A stretch of 47,858 nucleotides of DNA from an uncultured delta proteobacterium (GCA_903875445.1 CAIQWD010000004.1:1-47858), one strand, 5' to 3'; positions 16,338 through 26,303 are shown, counted from the first letter of the stretch. The notes: generated by a model from the sequence alone, not told the origin. Numbers and translations: made by a program.

Positions 16338-17111
16338 GTGGTATTGGATACGAGAAGTTTTCCATCTGCGGTGATAATTGAGCCGATTGGCATAATCCAC
16401 TCCTGTTTCACCGAGAAATTCGGCATTCCCCGCCAACCCGGAATGGTTCCGGCAGCCACAGCCCGCTTGGAACTGTTGCCGCCCTGCAACCGCTCGGAGA
16501 TGGTGCGAGGTCTGGATCAGTTTTCCCATCTCTGGGTGCATTTTCTCTTCCATGAGACGATTGCCGAGGGCTGGAAACCGACGGTTCGCCCGCCTTGGCT
16601 CGGGGGCCAAAAAAGAGTTGGGGTTTTTGCCAGCCGGAGTCCGCACCGTCCGAACCATATGGGGCTGTCGGCGGTCAAGCTGGAGGCGGTTGTCACCGAT
16701 AAAGGCTTAGTGTTTCTCGACCTCTCCGGGGTCGATTTTCTCGATCAGACGCCTGTTTTCGACATCAAACCGTACATCCCCTACAGCGATAGCCTAGAAT
16801 CTGCTTCCTGTGGCTACGCGCACGGCATGCAACCGGAGGTGCCGATAACCTTCACCGCCGAAGCAGAAGCCTTCTGTGCCGGCTATCAAATTGAGACCGG
16901 GAGGGACATACTCCAGCTGATTCGGGAGATGATTCGCCATGACCCGCGACCGGCGAGCCAAAAAAAGCGTAAGAGCCGGTTCGGGATGCTGCTTTGGGAT
17001 GTGAATATTCGCTGGTGTGTCGAGGAGGAGGGAGTCCGGGTTGAGGAGTGTGCCCCGATAAACGGGATAAGTCTCTTCACGAAAAATTCTTCACAAAAAA
17101 CATGTAAATAA
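16338..17111 (+). CDS. trmO: tRNA (adenine(37)-N6)-methyltransferase TrmO (TsaA-like)
   Basis: 257 residues. The beta-barrel TrmO/YaeB pattern is present: EPIGIIHSCFTEKFGIPRQPG at the N-terminus, FSHLWVHFLFH, GVFASRSPHRPNHMGLSAVKL, and VFDIKPYIPYSDS. It methylates t6A37 in tRNAs. GTG 16338 is preferred to the TTG at 16329 because GGAG (16325-16328) lies 9 bases before the GTG but directly abuts the TTG. The last 20 or so residues are poorly conserved. Convergent with lptC. Confidence 0.88.
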   Translation: MVLDTRSFPSAVIIEPIGIIHSCFTEKFGIPRQPGMVPAATARLELLPPCNRSEMVRGLDQFSHLWVHFLFHETIAEGWKPTVRPPWLGGQKRVGVFASRSPHRPNHMGLSAVKLEAVVTDKGLVFLDLSGVDFLDQTPVFDIKPYIPYSDSLESASCGYAHGMQPEVPITFTAEAEAFCAGYQIETGRDILQLIREMIRHDPRPASQKKRKSRFGMLLWDVNIRWCVEEEGVRVEECAPINGISLFTKNSSQKTCK

Positions 17112-17128
17112 TTTTTCTAAGAGACTAA

Positions 17129-17710
17129 TCAAGGTTCGATAAAACCATTGATGAGGCACTTTACCCTCTTGCCGAAGTCATAGGTTTGGGTGTTGATGTT
17201 ATAGTCGAAACTTCCCCCGGTAATTTCGCCGGTCTCATTTTTCAGTTTGGTCTTGCCAGGGGAATGGACAGTGCGTTTATCGCTATTATAGATGAGCAGG
17301 TCGGTATACATAAACTGGTTTTCCTCGATTTTATGGAGTACCACATCCTTGATCAGGACGAGGATCTTGCTGGCCATACTGTATTCCCCGCTTTGCGAGG
17401 TGATGAGGGTTACTTTGCCGTTGTCGTCGAAGACCTCGGCATTAACCTTATCGAGGATCACAATATCCAAATCTTCGGGTTTGGTTCGGGCCTTGGCGGC
17501 GTGGATAACAGCAGTGTCTTTGCCTTTTTGGTTTTGCAGAATGGTAACCGTCTGCATACTGAAATTCTGATGATCTGTATTTTCCTTATTTATGTTGGGA
17601 TCAAAACCGCCGCGTGGAGTGAGGAATTTGCCGACTGGAATACTCCACAGGGGGAAGGTGACCAGGAACGCCAGAGGAATCAGCCAGATGGTGTTGCGGT
17701 GGAATTTCAT
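17129..17710 (-). CDS. lptC: LPS export protein LptC
   Basis: 193 residues: an N-terminal membrane anchor (IWLIPLAFLVTFPLW) followed by a periplasmic beta-jellyroll domain with the repeating strand pattern of LptC (INKENTDHQN..., LITSQSGEYSMASKILVLI, YTDLLIYNSDKRTVHS). LptC links the LptB2FG ATPase to the LptA bridge in LPS transport. Its start overlaps the kdsC stop by four bases. The genes normally downstream, lptA and lptB, are missing; a convergent trmO occupies the place. Confidence 0.85.
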   Translation of the reverse strand: MKFHRNTIWLIPLAFLVTFPLWSIPVGKFLTPRGGFDPNINKENTDHQNFSMQTVTILQNQKGKDTAVIHAAKARTKPEDLDIVILDKVNAEVFDDNGKVTLITSQSGEYSMASKILVLIKDVVLHKIEENQFMYTDLLIYNSDKRTVHSPGKTKLKNETGEITGGSFDYNINTQTYDFGKRVKCLINGFIEP

Positions 17711-18345
17711 CGGTTTCGGTATTTCTGCAACAATTCTGCCGTAAGGTTCCGGGCCTCGAGGATGAGGTCACAGGCATCCCGCACCGCGCCTTCCCCGCCT
17801 TTTCGCTCGGTAAGGAAGTGGGCTGCCTCCTGCACCTCGCGCACGGCATTGGCCGGGGCGATGGCCAGTCCAACCTGCTGAAGAAGAGGCAGATCGAGCC
17901 AGTCGTCCCCCATATAGGCGATCTCAAAGGGACGTAGTCCGGAAAGCTGCATGATATCTTTAAAGGCCTCGCCCTTGTTCGGCATCCCTTGATAAAGATA
18001 GCGCATTTTCAGTTCGTTTGCTCGTCTGGCCACCACCTCGGATGTACGCGCGGTAATGACGCCTGCGTCAACACCGGCCTCTCGCAGGAGGCGGAGCCCG
18101 AAGCCATCCTGGGTGTTGAAGGCCTTGCTTTCCTCGGTGCTGCCGGTATACAGGAGGCTGCCGTTGGTGAGAACCCCGTCGACATCCAGGAGCAGGAGGC
18201 GGATATCTTTTGCCTTGGCGAGGGCACGCCGGCGCTCCGAATTGGTGGCCCGACTCGCCTTTTCCCGGGCGATGGCACGGTAACCTTCCATTACCTCGCA
18301 ATCGGAGGGATAAGGGGAACCGGGTGATGAGCAGTGGTCGGACAT
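17707..18345 (-). CDS. kdsC: 3-deoxy-D-manno-octulosonate 8-phosphate phosphatase
   Basis: 212 residues with HAD-superfamily motifs: nucleophile in LLLDVDGVLTNG (about residue 55), TARTSEVVARRA and the acidic motif GDDWLDLPLL. This C0-type HAD hydrolase removes phosphate from Kdo-8-P. The roughly 50-residue stretch before the first motif is longer than in E. coli KdsC; an internal ATG (residue 19) would shorten it, but the ATG at 18345 sits two bases after the kdsA stop and fits the operon. Co-transcribed with kdsA and lptC. Confidence 0.9.
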   Translation of the reverse strand: MSDHCSSPGSPYPSDCEVMEGYRAIAREKASRATNSERRRALAKAKDIRLLLLDVDGVLTNGSLLYTGSTEESKAFNTQDGFGLRLLREAGVDAGVITARTSEVVARRANELKMRYLYQGMPNKGEAFKDIMQLSGLRPFEIAYMGDDWLDLPLLQQVGLAIAPANAVREVQEAAHFLTERKGGEGAVRDACDLILEARNLTAELLQKYRNR

Positions 18346-18347
18346 GG

Positions 18348-19184
18348 TCAGCTGACGGCGTTTCGCACCTTGAGGATTTGCCGGAGCAGGTCTTCCACCT
18401 GCTGCAGGGGAATGGAGTTGGGCCCGTCACACAGGGCTTTTTCCGGGTTCGGATGGATCTCCAGAAACAGACCGTCGACCCCGACCGCAACCGCAGCTCT
18501 GGCTAAGGGAGCAATGAATTGACGCTGGCCTCCGGAAGAGCCGCCGGCACCGCCCGGCAACTGCACCGAGTGGGTAGCGTCAAAAATCACCGGGCAGCCG
18601 AAGGAGCGCATGACCGGCAGGGCGCGCATGTCGACCACGAGATTATTGTAGCCGAAGCTGGCGCCCCGTTCGACGAGCATGATCTTGGTACCGCCGACAC
18701 CGCGGATTTTGCTTACCGCATTTTCCATATCCCAGGGCGAGACAAACTGCCCTTTTTTCACATTCACCGGTTTCCCGGTCTTGGCGGCGGCGACCAAGAG
18801 ATCGGTCTGGCGACAGAGAAAAGCCGGGATCTGGAGAATATCGAGCACCTCGGCGGCGGCCGCAACCTGGCTTATCTCGTGGATGTCGGAGATCACCGGC
18901 ACCTGGAACTCGCGGCGGATTTTTGCAAGGGTTGCCAGGCCGTCAACCAGGCCTGGCCCACGATACGAGGTGAGCGAGGTGCGGTTGGCCTTGTCGAAGG
19001 AGGCCTTGAAAACATAAGAAATCCCTAGTCTTGCACAGATTTCCTGCATGGTTCCGGCAACGGTTCTGGCCAGTTCTTCCGATTCGAGGGCGCAGGGGCC
19101 GCCGATCAGCAAGAGGGGCTGGCCGGAGCCGACGACCAGCGGCGCACCGTTTGGGGTGTCGACGGTTACGGCAATCTCCATCAT
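18348..19184 (-). CDS. kdsA: 2-dehydro-3-deoxyphosphooctonate aldolase (Kdo-8-P synthase)
   Basis: 278 residues from ATG 19184, the usual length. An upstream open frame to 19334 overlaps pyrG and adds a low-complexity extension, so it is rejected. Family features: [23 protein letters not shown], and [10 protein letters not shown] near the C-terminus. Condenses arabinose 5-phosphate with phosphoenolpyruvate to Kdo-8-P. The start lies 7 bases after the pyrG stop; pyrG provides CTP, which Kdo activation to CMP-Kdo also consumes, so the grouping is functional as well as positional. Confidence 0.94.
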   Translation of the reverse strand: MMEIAVTVDTPNGAPLVVGSGQPLLLIGGPCALESEELARTVAGTMQEICARLGISYVFKASFDKANRTSLTSYRGPGLVDGLATLAKIRREFQVPVISDIHEISQVAAAAEVLDILQIPAFLCRQTDLLVAAAKTGKPVNVKKGQFVSPWDMENAVSKIRGVGGTKIMLVERGASFGYNNLVVDMRALPVMRSFGCPVIFDATHSVQLPGGAGGSSGGQRQFIAPLARAAVAVGVDGLFLEIHPNPEKALCDGPNSIPLQQVEDLLRQILKVRNAVS

Positions 19185-19191
19185 CGGGATT

Positions 19192-20850
19192 CTAGCCTTT
19201 CTGCTTGTGAGCAAGAGCCGCGCTGATGAAATCCCGGAACAGTGGATGGGGCTGCATCGGTTTCGACTTGAACTCCGGATGAAACTGGCAGCCGAGGAAC
19301 CACGGATGGTCGGTGAGCTCGACAATCTCAACAAGATTATTGTCGGGCGAGGCGCCGGAAATCGTCAGTCCGCCTTTTTCCAGAGGTATGCGGTACTCAT
19401 TGTTGAACTCGAAACGATGCCGGTGTCGTTCGGAGATTTCTTTTTTGTCATAGGCCCGAAAGGCGTTGGAATCTTCTTTAAGGATACAGGGATAAGCGCC
19501 CAGCCGCATGGTTCCACCGAGGTCCGATGCCCTGTCGCGGACCTGCATCTTGTTGCTTCGGTAGTCAAACCATTCCTTGATCAAATAGATTACCGGGTCG
19601 GGGGTAAGTTCATCCAGTTCCGTCGAATTGGCCCTCGGCAGGTCGAGGACATCCCTGGCAAACTCAACAACAGCCAGCTGCATGCCGAGACAGATGCCGA
19701 AAAACGGAACTTTGTTTTTTCGCGCATAATTGATGGCCTTGATTTTTCCTTCAACGCCGCGTTTGCCGAAGCCACCAGGCACCAGGATGCCGTCGCACCC
19801 GGCAAGGAGGCTGGCGACGTTTTTCGATTCGAGGTCTTCGGCACTGATGTATTCCAGGCGAACCTTGGTGCCGTTGGCGATACCGCCGTGCACCAAGGCT
19901 TCGTGCAGGCTTTTATAGGACTCGGTCAAATCCACATATTTCCCGGTAATAGCGATGGTCACATCGTTCTTCGGGTTGTGGATGGTGTGGACCAGATCCT
20001 CCCAGGGTTTAATGTTCGGCTGACCGGTCCAGATGTTGAGGAGTTCCAGGATCTTGCTGTCAAGGCCTTCGCGATGCAGATGCAGGGGCAGCTCGTAGAT
20101 GGTTTCCACGTCGATGGCGGTGATGACCGCATCCTGGGCGACATTGCAAAACAGGCTGATCTTGCTCTTTAAGCTGTTGTCGAGAGGCACTTCGGTACGG
20201 CAGAGGAGAATGTCCGGTTGGATGCCGTCGGCCCGCAGTTCACGCACCGAATGTTGGGTCGGCTTGGTCTTCACCTCGCCGGCGGTTTTGATATAGGGCA
20301 CCAGGGTCAGATGGATAAAGAGGGTGTATTCCCGTCCGAGATCGCCGCGCAGCTGGCGGATCGCCTCAATGAAGGGCAGACCCTCGATATCGCCGACGGT
20401 ACCGCCGATTTCGATGATCGCCACATCGGCAGAACCGTCGAGTTGCAGAATGGCGCCCTTGATTTCATCGGTGATATGGGGGATGACCTGCACCGTGCCG
20501 CCGAGATATTCACCGCGCCTTTCCTTGGTTATGACCGAATAGTAGATCCGGCCCGAGGTGTAGTTGTTCTTTTGCTCCATGACGGCGGAGGTATACCGCT
20601 CGTAATGACCCATGTCGAGGTCGGTTTCGGCACCGTCATCGGTGACATACACCTCTCCGTGCTGGAAGGGATTCATGGTGCCCGGATCGACATTTATGTA
20701 GGGATCGAGCTTTTGGAAGGTCACCGTCAAGCCCCGGCTTTCCAGAAGAGCACCGATGGCCGCCGAGGCCAGTCCCTTGCCCAGCGAGGAGAGTACGCCG
20801 CCGGTGACAAAAATAAACTTGGTTCGTTTGGTATTATTTGGCTTTTTCAT
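19192..20850 (-). CDS. pyrG: CTP synthase
   Basis: 552 residues from ATG 20850; a longer frame to 20907 is not needed. Synthetase domain begins with [20 protein letters not shown] and contains [37 protein letters not shown]-type segments. The class I glutaminase domain has the nucleophile Cys in [10 protein letters not shown] and the His-x-Glu near the C-terminus ([11 protein letters not shown]). Makes CTP from UTP, ATP and glutamine. First gene of the pyrG-kdsA-kdsC-lptC operon. Confidence 0.97.
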   Translation of the reverse strand: MKKPNNTKRTKFIFVTGGVLSSLGKGLASAAIGALLESRGLTVTFQKLDPYINVDPGTMNPFQHGEVYVTDDGAETDLDMGHYERYTSAVMEQKNNYTSGRIYYSVITKERRGEYLGGTVQVIPHITDEIKGAILQLDGSADVAIIEIGGTVGDIEGLPFIEAIRQLRGDLGREYTLFIHLTLVPYIKTAGEVKTKPTQHSVRELRADGIQPDILLCRTEVPLDNSLKSKISLFCNVAQDAVITAIDVETIYELPLHLHREGLDSKILELLNIWTGQPNIKPWEDLVHTIHNPKNDVTIAITGKYVDLTESYKSLHEALVHGGIANGTKVRLEYISAEDLESKNVASLLAGCDGILVPGGFGKRGVEGKIKAINYARKNKVPFFGICLGMQLAVVEFARDVLDLPRANSTELDELTPDPVIYLIKEWFDYRSNKMQVRDRASDLGGTMRLGAYPCILKEDSNAFRAYDKKEISERHRHRFEFNNEYRIPLEKGGLTISGASPDNNLVEIVELTDHPWFLGCQFHPEFKSKPMQPHPLFRDFISAALAHKQKG

Positions 20851-20978
20851 GGCGCGTACTATAGCAATCGGACCTGATTTTTGAAACAGAAAAGTTCTCT
20901 GGGGCAAGAAAAACAGCGGGTGAAAGGGGGATAACTATAACTTTTTGTTGGAGTTTGAAAAGGTTTGCCGGCGTATTG

Positions 20979-21692
20979 CTATTTGCCGTTCAAGATGTCT
21001 TCCAGGCGCTTTTCCCCTATCTCGGCCGCAAAAATGGATTCCAGCAGCTGTGTCACTTTGCCGTCGTCTTCTTCACTGAGGAGAAAACCGGGCAAAGGTT
21101 TGGCGGTGAGGGTGCGCAACCGTGCTTTAATTATTCCGGCCTGTTCAAGGTGGGTGCCGATCTCCCGAAATTCGCTTATATCAAGAAGAGCCGGGAGGAC
21201 GTCCAGCATATTCCCCCAGTATTCCCTTTGGCCGAGGTGTTCGATGAGCTGGGTGACCGCCGTCGCCGCTTCGAAATAGAAATCGGGTACCAGGGCCGGC
21301 TGCGTTGAGGAACATCTCTTGCTGGAGGTAAAGAGTCGGCAGCCGAAGGGACGGGCGGGGTATATCCGGCAGGAATGATCTTCAAGAAAAGGACAGGGGG
21401 AAGTGTTGTCATTGTGGCCGGGATCGGCGTCTCGGCCTTCCAAACAGGCCCCGGCAAAGTCGTTGTTGGTCATTGTCGCAGGCCGGTGGATGGGCGGAAG
21501 AGCCAGTTTTGCGGCGAACCAGGAAGAAAGGTTTTCCGCCGTGACAAAGCGGAGGATATCTTCACCTTCCAGAGCAGTGATGGTGACATTCTGCGTGCAG
21601 CAGGTGCTGCAGCCCCGGGAACAGGCGGCGGGTAAGTGGTGACTCCATTCGGTGAAAACAGCATATATTTTATGTAAAATGGTACCTTTCAT
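20979..21692 (-). CDS. YkgJ-type cysteine-cluster protein
   Basis: 237 residues from ATG 21692, preceded by AGGAG at 8 bases spacing; eight more in-frame residues upstream are not favoured. Cysteines: CSRGCSTCC (about 24-32), then CPFLEDHSCRIYPARPFGCRLF, with the C-x7-C and RPFGCR elements typical of the YkgJ family. Presumed metal- or Fe-S-binding; role unknown. The N-terminal CxxxCxxCC and the RPxxCR motif are better preserved here than in the copy at 13776-14414. It is divergent from the lytic transglycosylase gene. Confidence 0.78.
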   Translation of the reverse strand: MKGTILHKIYAVFTEWSHHLPAACSRGCSTCCTQNVTITALEGEDILRFVTAENLSSWFAAKLALPPIHRPATMTNNDFAGACLEGRDADPGHNDNTSPCPFLEDHSCRIYPARPFGCRLFTSSKRCSSTQPALVPDFYFEAATAVTQLIEHLGQREYWGNMLDVLPALLDISEFREIGTHLEQAGIIKARLRTLTAKPLPGFLLSEEDDGKVTQLLESIFAAEIGEKRLEDILNGK

Positions 21693-21922
21693 TTGTTCTT
21701 CTCCTGTTTTTTGCAAGCGAAAAAGGCCAGAGTAGCATATCGACAGAATTTGCCAATAAAAACCGGAAGCAAAAAACGGCCAAGGTCTCTTGCCTATTTG
21801 GCTGGGAAAATTCCGCTACTTCTGCTAAAGAGATGATTAACGAAAAACTCCGGCACCGTTTCGGAAAAACGGTCGATTTCGCGTTGCCGGGAGATACCAA
21901 AAAAGGATGAGGGTTGGAAAAG

Positions 21923-23137
21923 ATGGTACTTCGGAAAATACTGATGGTGTTGTGGGCGGTGGTTACAGTGCACCTGTCGGGTGCTGCTCCTGTTTCGGCG
22001 ATGAATGTCGGTTTTAAACAATGGTTGGACGATTTTTATCCGACAGCGGCGAAGGAGGGTATCAGCCGGGCAACTTGGGATTCAGCCTTTACCGGCGTCA
22101 CCGAACCCGATCCGCAGGTTCTTGAAAAGGCCAGCTTCCAGCCGGAGTTTACCACCGAAATCTGGGATTATCTCGATAGTCGGGTCAATCCTCTGGCCAT
22201 TGACAAGGGCCGGAAAATGGCCAAGGTCCATGCCGCAACCCTGGCGGCGGTTGAACAAAAATTTGCGGTCGAACAATCGGTACTCCTAGCGATCTGGTCG
22301 ATGGAATCGAATTACGGGGCGATTCTCGAGCAGCCGGAGCGCTTGTTTTATGTTCCTTTGGCCCTTGCCACACTCGCCTATGGCGATCCGAAAAGAAGTA
22401 AATTTGCCCGGACACAACTGGTGGCCGCCTTGAAAATCCTCCAGACCGGGCAGATAGGCCGCGCCCATTTGATGGGCTCCTGGGCCGGCGCCATGGGGCA
22501 TACCCAGTTTATCCCCACCAGTTATTTGGCTTATGGCGTCGATATGGACGGCAGTGGGCGCCGTGATATCTGGAACTCCGTTCCCGACGCCCTGGCGACG
22601 GCCGCCAATTTGCTCAAGGCCAACGGCTGGCAGAAAGGCAGCCCTTGGGGCTATGAAGTGGTAATGCCGGCAGGCGGCGAGAAACTCCGGGAGGAGAGCA
22701 AAACTCTCGCGGAATGGGCAAAGCTTGGCTTCAAGAGGGTAGGGGGAGTGGCTTTTGCCCGGCAGGAAGACAAGGCGCTGCTGAAAGTCCCGGCCGGACC
22801 GGAGGGGCCGGTCTTCTTGATGCTCGGTAATTTCTCCGTTATCAAGCGCTACAACAACTCCGACTCCTACGCCCTGGCCGTCAGCCTCTTAGCCGATCGG
22901 CTGGCCGGCTCCGGCGGCATCCTGGTAAAAGCCTGGCCGAGACCATCGGGGTCATTAAACGCCGACGAAAAACTGGAATTACAACAGAGATTGCAACAGC
23001 TGGGACTCTATATCGGTGAGGTGGATGGCCATTTGGGGCCGGCAACCGAGAAGGCGATCAGGAGTTACCAAGGTCAGGCCGGCTTGTCTCCGGACGGTCT
23101 CCCTTCCCAGAATCTTCTACAGGCTCTCAGGCGCTGA
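21923..23137 (+). CDS. MltB-type lytic murein transglycosylase with peptidoglycan-binding tail
   Basis: 404 residues from ATG 21923 (GAGGG at 9 bases); TTG 21914 is a possible alternative. A signal peptide ends near GAAPVSA. The catalytic domain has the glutamate in IWSMESNYGAI and the MltB signatures AHLMGSWAGAMGHTQFIPTSYLAYGVDMDG. A C-terminal peptidoglycan-binding type 1 repeat follows (LQQRLQQLGLYIGEVDGHLGPATEKAIR). Cleaves the glycan strand with formation of 1,6-anhydroMurNAc. The stop is 13 bases before the GH17-GT2 gene, hinting at one transcript for envelope polysaccharide work. Confidence 0.9.
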   Translation: MVLRKILMVLWAVVTVHLSGAAPVSAMNVGFKQWLDDFYPTAAKEGISRATWDSAFTGVTEPDPQVLEKASFQPEFTTEIWDYLDSRVNPLAIDKGRKMAKVHAATLAAVEQKFAVEQSVLLAIWSMESNYGAILEQPERLFYVPLALATLAYGDPKRSKFARTQLVAALKILQTGQIGRAHLMGSWAGAMGHTQFIPTSYLAYGVDMDGSGRRDIWNSVPDALATAANLLKANGWQKGSPWGYEVVMPAGGEKLREESKTLAEWAKLGFKRVGGVAFARQEDKALLKVPAGPEGPVFLMLGNFSVIKRYNNSDSYALAVSLLADRLAGSGGILVKAWPRPSGSLNADEKLELQQRLQQLGLYIGEVDGHLGPATEKAIRSYQGQAGLSPDGLPSQNLLQALRR

Positions 23138-23150
23138 GGATAAACTCACT

Positions 23151-25817
23151 ATGACGAGAGCAAATTTTCTCATCTGCATTGCCATCGCAGTTGTTTCCAT
23201 AAGTTTCTGGGCCCTGCTCAACAGACAGGAAGCGGAACCGCCCTGGCCCAAACGTATCCAGGGCTTTTCTTTTTCGCCGATGCAGGCCTGGAATGACCAG
23301 GCAGAACATAATCTGCCGACGGTTGCGGAAATCGAGTCCGATCTGAAACTGGTTTCGGAAAAGACCTATGCCATTCGTCTCTATACGACCGAGGGTGTCC
23401 TTGCCGAGATTCCGGCCTTGGCCAAAAAATATGGTCTCAACGTAACTCTTGGGGCATGGCTCGATAAAAACCTGGAGGAGAATGACCGCCAGATCGAAAC
23501 GGTCATTCGCCTGGCGAAGGAAAACTATCGCAATGTCATCCGCATTATTGTCGGCAATGAATCCATGCTGCGGGGCGAATTAACGGCGGAGCAGTTAGGG
23601 GTGTATCTTGATCGAGTTCAGAAAGCAGTCGAATTACCGGTAAGCACTGCAGAACCATGGCATATCTGGATGAAGCATCCGGAACTGGCCAGCCATGTCG
23701 ATTTTGTCGCCACCCACATGCTGCCCTATTGGGAAGGTGTGCATCTTGACCGGGCGGTTGATTATGTTGTCGAACACATGAAGATGCTGCAAAAAGCCTT
23801 CCCGGAAAAGCCTGTGGTCATAACCGAGGTCGGCTGGCCGAGCAACGGCCGTACCCGCAAGGCGGCGGTCGCTTCTCCCTTCAATGAGGCAACGTTTTTA
23901 AGGCGGTTCATCAAACGCGCCGAGGAGCTGAATTACACCTATTATATCATGGAGGCCTTTGATCAGCCGTGGAAGAGAACCAGTGAAGGTTCGGTAGGCG
24001 CCTATTGGGGCGTCTATGACGCGGCGCGTCAGGCCAAATTCCCTTTCACCTCGCCTATTGTCGAGGTGCCCGAGTGGCGTGTCCTCGCCGGTATTTCTCT
24101 GGGTATCGCCATCATCACCTTTGCCCTTCTGCTTATCGACAGCACCACTCTGCGGAAACGTGGGCGTGGTTTTCTGGCCACCATCGCCTTTGTTGCCGCA
24201 ACCGGGGCCGTCTGGATTGTTTACAGCTATACCCAGCAGTATCTGACCATCTCAATGATGATCGTCGGCTTTCTTATGCTATGCGGTATCATCGGCGTGG
24301 TCATTGTTCTTCTGGCGGAAGCGCATGAGTGGGCGGAAGCGATATGGACGAGCGTCGGACGACGCACTTTCACTGCCATCCATGCCCCGGATGAGAAGCT
24401 GCCTATGGTATCGGTGCATGTTCCGGCCTACAATGAACCGCCGGAAATGATGATCGAAACCCTCAACGCCCTGGCAGTTCTCGATTACCCGGCCTTTGAA
24501 GTCATCGTCATTGATAACAACACCAAGGACCCGGCAGTCTGGCAGCCGGTTCAGGCCCACTGCAAGATCCTCGGTCCCCGCTTCCGTTTTTTTCATGAAG
24601 GCCAACTGGCCGGCTTCAAGGCAGGCGCCCTGAATTATGCCCTGGCGAAAACTGCACCGGAGGCGGAGGTGGTGGCGGTGATCGACAGCGATTACATGGT
24701 GTCCACCAACTGGCTGCGTGACCTGGTGCCCCAGTTTTTGCGGCCTGAGGTGGCAATAATCCAGGCCCCCCAGGACTACAGGGATGACGGCGACAACCTC
24801 TTCAAGGCCATGTGTTATGCGGAGTATCGCGGTTTTTTCTATATCGGTATGGTCACTCGCAACGAGCGCAATGCCATTATTCAGCATGGTACCATGACCA
24901 TGGTGCGCAAATCAGTGCTCGAAGAGGTCGGCAGGTGGGCAGAGTGGTGCATCACCGAAGACGCCGAATTGGGACTGCGGATCTTTGAAAAAGGCTATGA
25001 GGCGCTCTATATTGCCAAAACCTATGGCCGCGGGGTCATGCCGGACACCTTTATCGACTTCAAGAAACAGCGTTACCGCTGGGCCTATGGTGCGGTGCAG
25101 ATTATCCGCCATCATGCCAAGGCCTTACAGTGGCGGAAGCAGAGTCGCCTGACCTATGGCCAGCGTTACCATTTTATCGCCGGCTGGCTGCCGTGGGTGG
25201 CGGACAGCATCAATCTCATCTTTACCCTGGCGGCCCTCGGCTGGTCCATCGGCATGCTCCACTTTCCAACCAAGGTTGACCCACCGATGATTATTTTGTC
25301 GGCGGTGCCGCTGGCCTTCTTTGTCTTCAAGATGGCCAAGATGTTTTATCTCTACCGCAGTCGAGTGAAGGCGACGATTAGCCAGACGCTGGCCTCGGCG
25401 GTTGCCGGTCTGGCCTTATCGCACACCATCTCTAAAGCCATTTTATTCGGCATGGTATCAAAAGGACTGCCCTTTTTCCGAACCCCGAAAAAGGCTGAGG
25501 GACGACCCTTCTGGTATGCTTTGCAGTCAGCCCGGGAAGAGGGGTTGATCGCCATTGCCCTGCTGCTTGCCGCCTATGCCCTTATCCGGGCGCAGGACGT
25601 CGACCCGCCGCCGGATACTATCGTGTGGATAGTGGTGCTGCTGGTACAGTCCATTCCTTATCTGGCTGCCGTCCTCATGGCAATAATCAGCGCCTTTGCC
25701 AAGCTGCCGACCAAGCTCATCAGTACCATCACCGCTCCGCCTGCAGTGGGTTCTGCTGCCGACGCAGAAAGCCGGGTGGCAACGGCAGTTGATGATACCC
25801 CGGAGCGGCCGGAGTAG
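23151..25817 (+). CDS. GH17-GT2 fusion membrane glycosyltransferase (beta-1,3-glucan synthase-like)
   Basis: 888 residues from ATG 23151 (GAGGA 10 bases upstream). Order: one N-terminal membrane helix (4-22); a periplasmic glycoside hydrolase family 17 domain (about 30-290) with the acid/base Glu in VGNESMLRGE and nucleophile Glu in VITEVGWPSNG; two or three helices (about 310-400); a cytoplasmic GT2 domain with VSVHVPAYNEPPEMM, DSDYMV (DxD), ITEDAELGLRI and the QxxRW motif in KKQRYRWA; then several C-terminal helices. GH17-GT2 fusions of this kind (NdvB of Bradyrhizobium and Pseudomonas) make cyclic or branched beta-1,3-glucans. The product here is inferred. Confidence 0.88.
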   Translation: MTRANFLICIAIAVVSISFWALLNRQEAEPPWPKRIQGFSFSPMQAWNDQAEHNLPTVAEIESDLKLVSEKTYAIRLYTTEGVLAEIPALAKKYGLNVTLGAWLDKNLEENDRQIETVIRLAKENYRNVIRIIVGNESMLRGELTAEQLGVYLDRVQKAVELPVSTAEPWHIWMKHPELASHVDFVATHMLPYWEGVHLDRAVDYVVEHMKMLQKAFPEKPVVITEVGWPSNGRTRKAAVASPFNEATFLRRFIKRAEELNYTYYIMEAFDQPWKRTSEGSVGAYWGVYDAARQAKFPFTSPIVEVPEWRVLAGISLGIAIITFALLLIDSTTLRKRGRGFLATIAFVAATGAVWIVYSYTQQYLTISMMIVGFLMLCGIIGVVIVLLAEAHEWAEAIWTSVGRRTFTAIHAPDEKLPMVSVHVPAYNEPPEMMIETLNALAVLDYPAFEVIVIDNNTKDPAVWQPVQAHCKILGPRFRFFHEGQLAGFKAGALNYALAKTAPEAEVVAVIDSDYMVSTNWLRDLVPQFLRPEVAIIQAPQDYRDDGDNLFKAMCYAEYRGFFYIGMVTRNERNAIIQHGTMTMVRKSVLEEVGRWAEWCITEDAELGLRIFEKGYEALYIAKTYGRGVMPDTFIDFKKQRYRWAYGAVQIIRHHAKALQWRKQSRLTYGQRYHFIAGWLPWVADSINLIFTLAALGWSIGMLHFPTKVDPPMIILSAVPLAFFVFKMAKMFYLYRSRVKATISQTLASAVAGLALSHTISKAILFGMVSKGLPFFRTPKKAEGRPFWYALQSAREEGLIAIALLLAAYALIRAQDVDPPPDTIVWIVVLLVQSIPYLAAVLMAIISAFAKLPTKLISTITAPPAVGSAADAESRVATAVDDTPERPE

Positions 25818-25829
25818 GGTGCCAAGGAA

Positions 25830-26303
25830 TTAGCGCATCTCGCCAATTGCCGCAAAAACGGCGCCGGTAAGGGCGGCCAGATCGGCCGGGGCGAGTTCTA
25901 TTTCCAGTCCGCGTCGTCCGGCACTGACGAAGATTGTTGCAAAAGATGATGCCGACGAATGGATAAAGGTCGGCAGTCTTCTTTTTTGCCCGAGAGGACT
26001 GACGCCGCCAAGAACATAACCGGTGGCTCGTTCGACATCCTCTTTTTCGGCCATTGCCGCTTTTTTCACGCCCGCCGATTTGGCGAATTGTTTCATGTTG
26101 AGAGTCATGGAGACTGGAATAATGCCCACCGCAAGAGCTGCTCCGTCGAGCTGAACCACCAAGGTTTTAAAAACCCTCGCCTCGGCAATTGCCAGTTTTT
26201 CCGCCGCTTCTTTGCCATAGGAAAGGCTGGTCGGATCATGCGGGTAGGAATGCACGGTGAAAGGAATTTTTGCCTTTTTTGCCGAATTTATGGCCGGGGT
26301 CAT
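25830..26303 (-). CDS. YbaK/EbsC-family Cys-tRNA(Pro) deacylase
   Basis: 157 residues, a single YbaK-fold domain: PAINSAKKAKIPFTVHSY at the start, KEAAEKLAIAEARVFKTLVV (conserved K of the editing site), VGIIPVSMTLNMKQFAKSAG and a GGVSPLGQKRRLPTFI loop (family consensus GGxSPxGxKK). Hydrolyses cysteine misacylated on tRNA(Pro). Convergent with the GH17-GT2 gene, 12 bases apart at the stops. Confidence 0.9.
   Translation of the reverse strand: MTPAINSAKKAKIPFTVHSYPHDPTSLSYGKEAAEKLAIAEARVFKTLVVQLDGAALAVGIIPVSMTLNMKQFAKSAGVKKAAMAEKEDVERATGYVLGGVSPLGQKRRLPTFIHSSASSFATIFVSAGRRGLEIELAPADLAALTGAVFAAIGEMR

Noticed and set aside
19185-19334. N-terminal extension of kdsA
   Set aside because: Runs antiparallel to nothing real but inside pyrG coding sequence on the same strand; low-complexity Ser/Arg-rich and absent from KdsA proteins.
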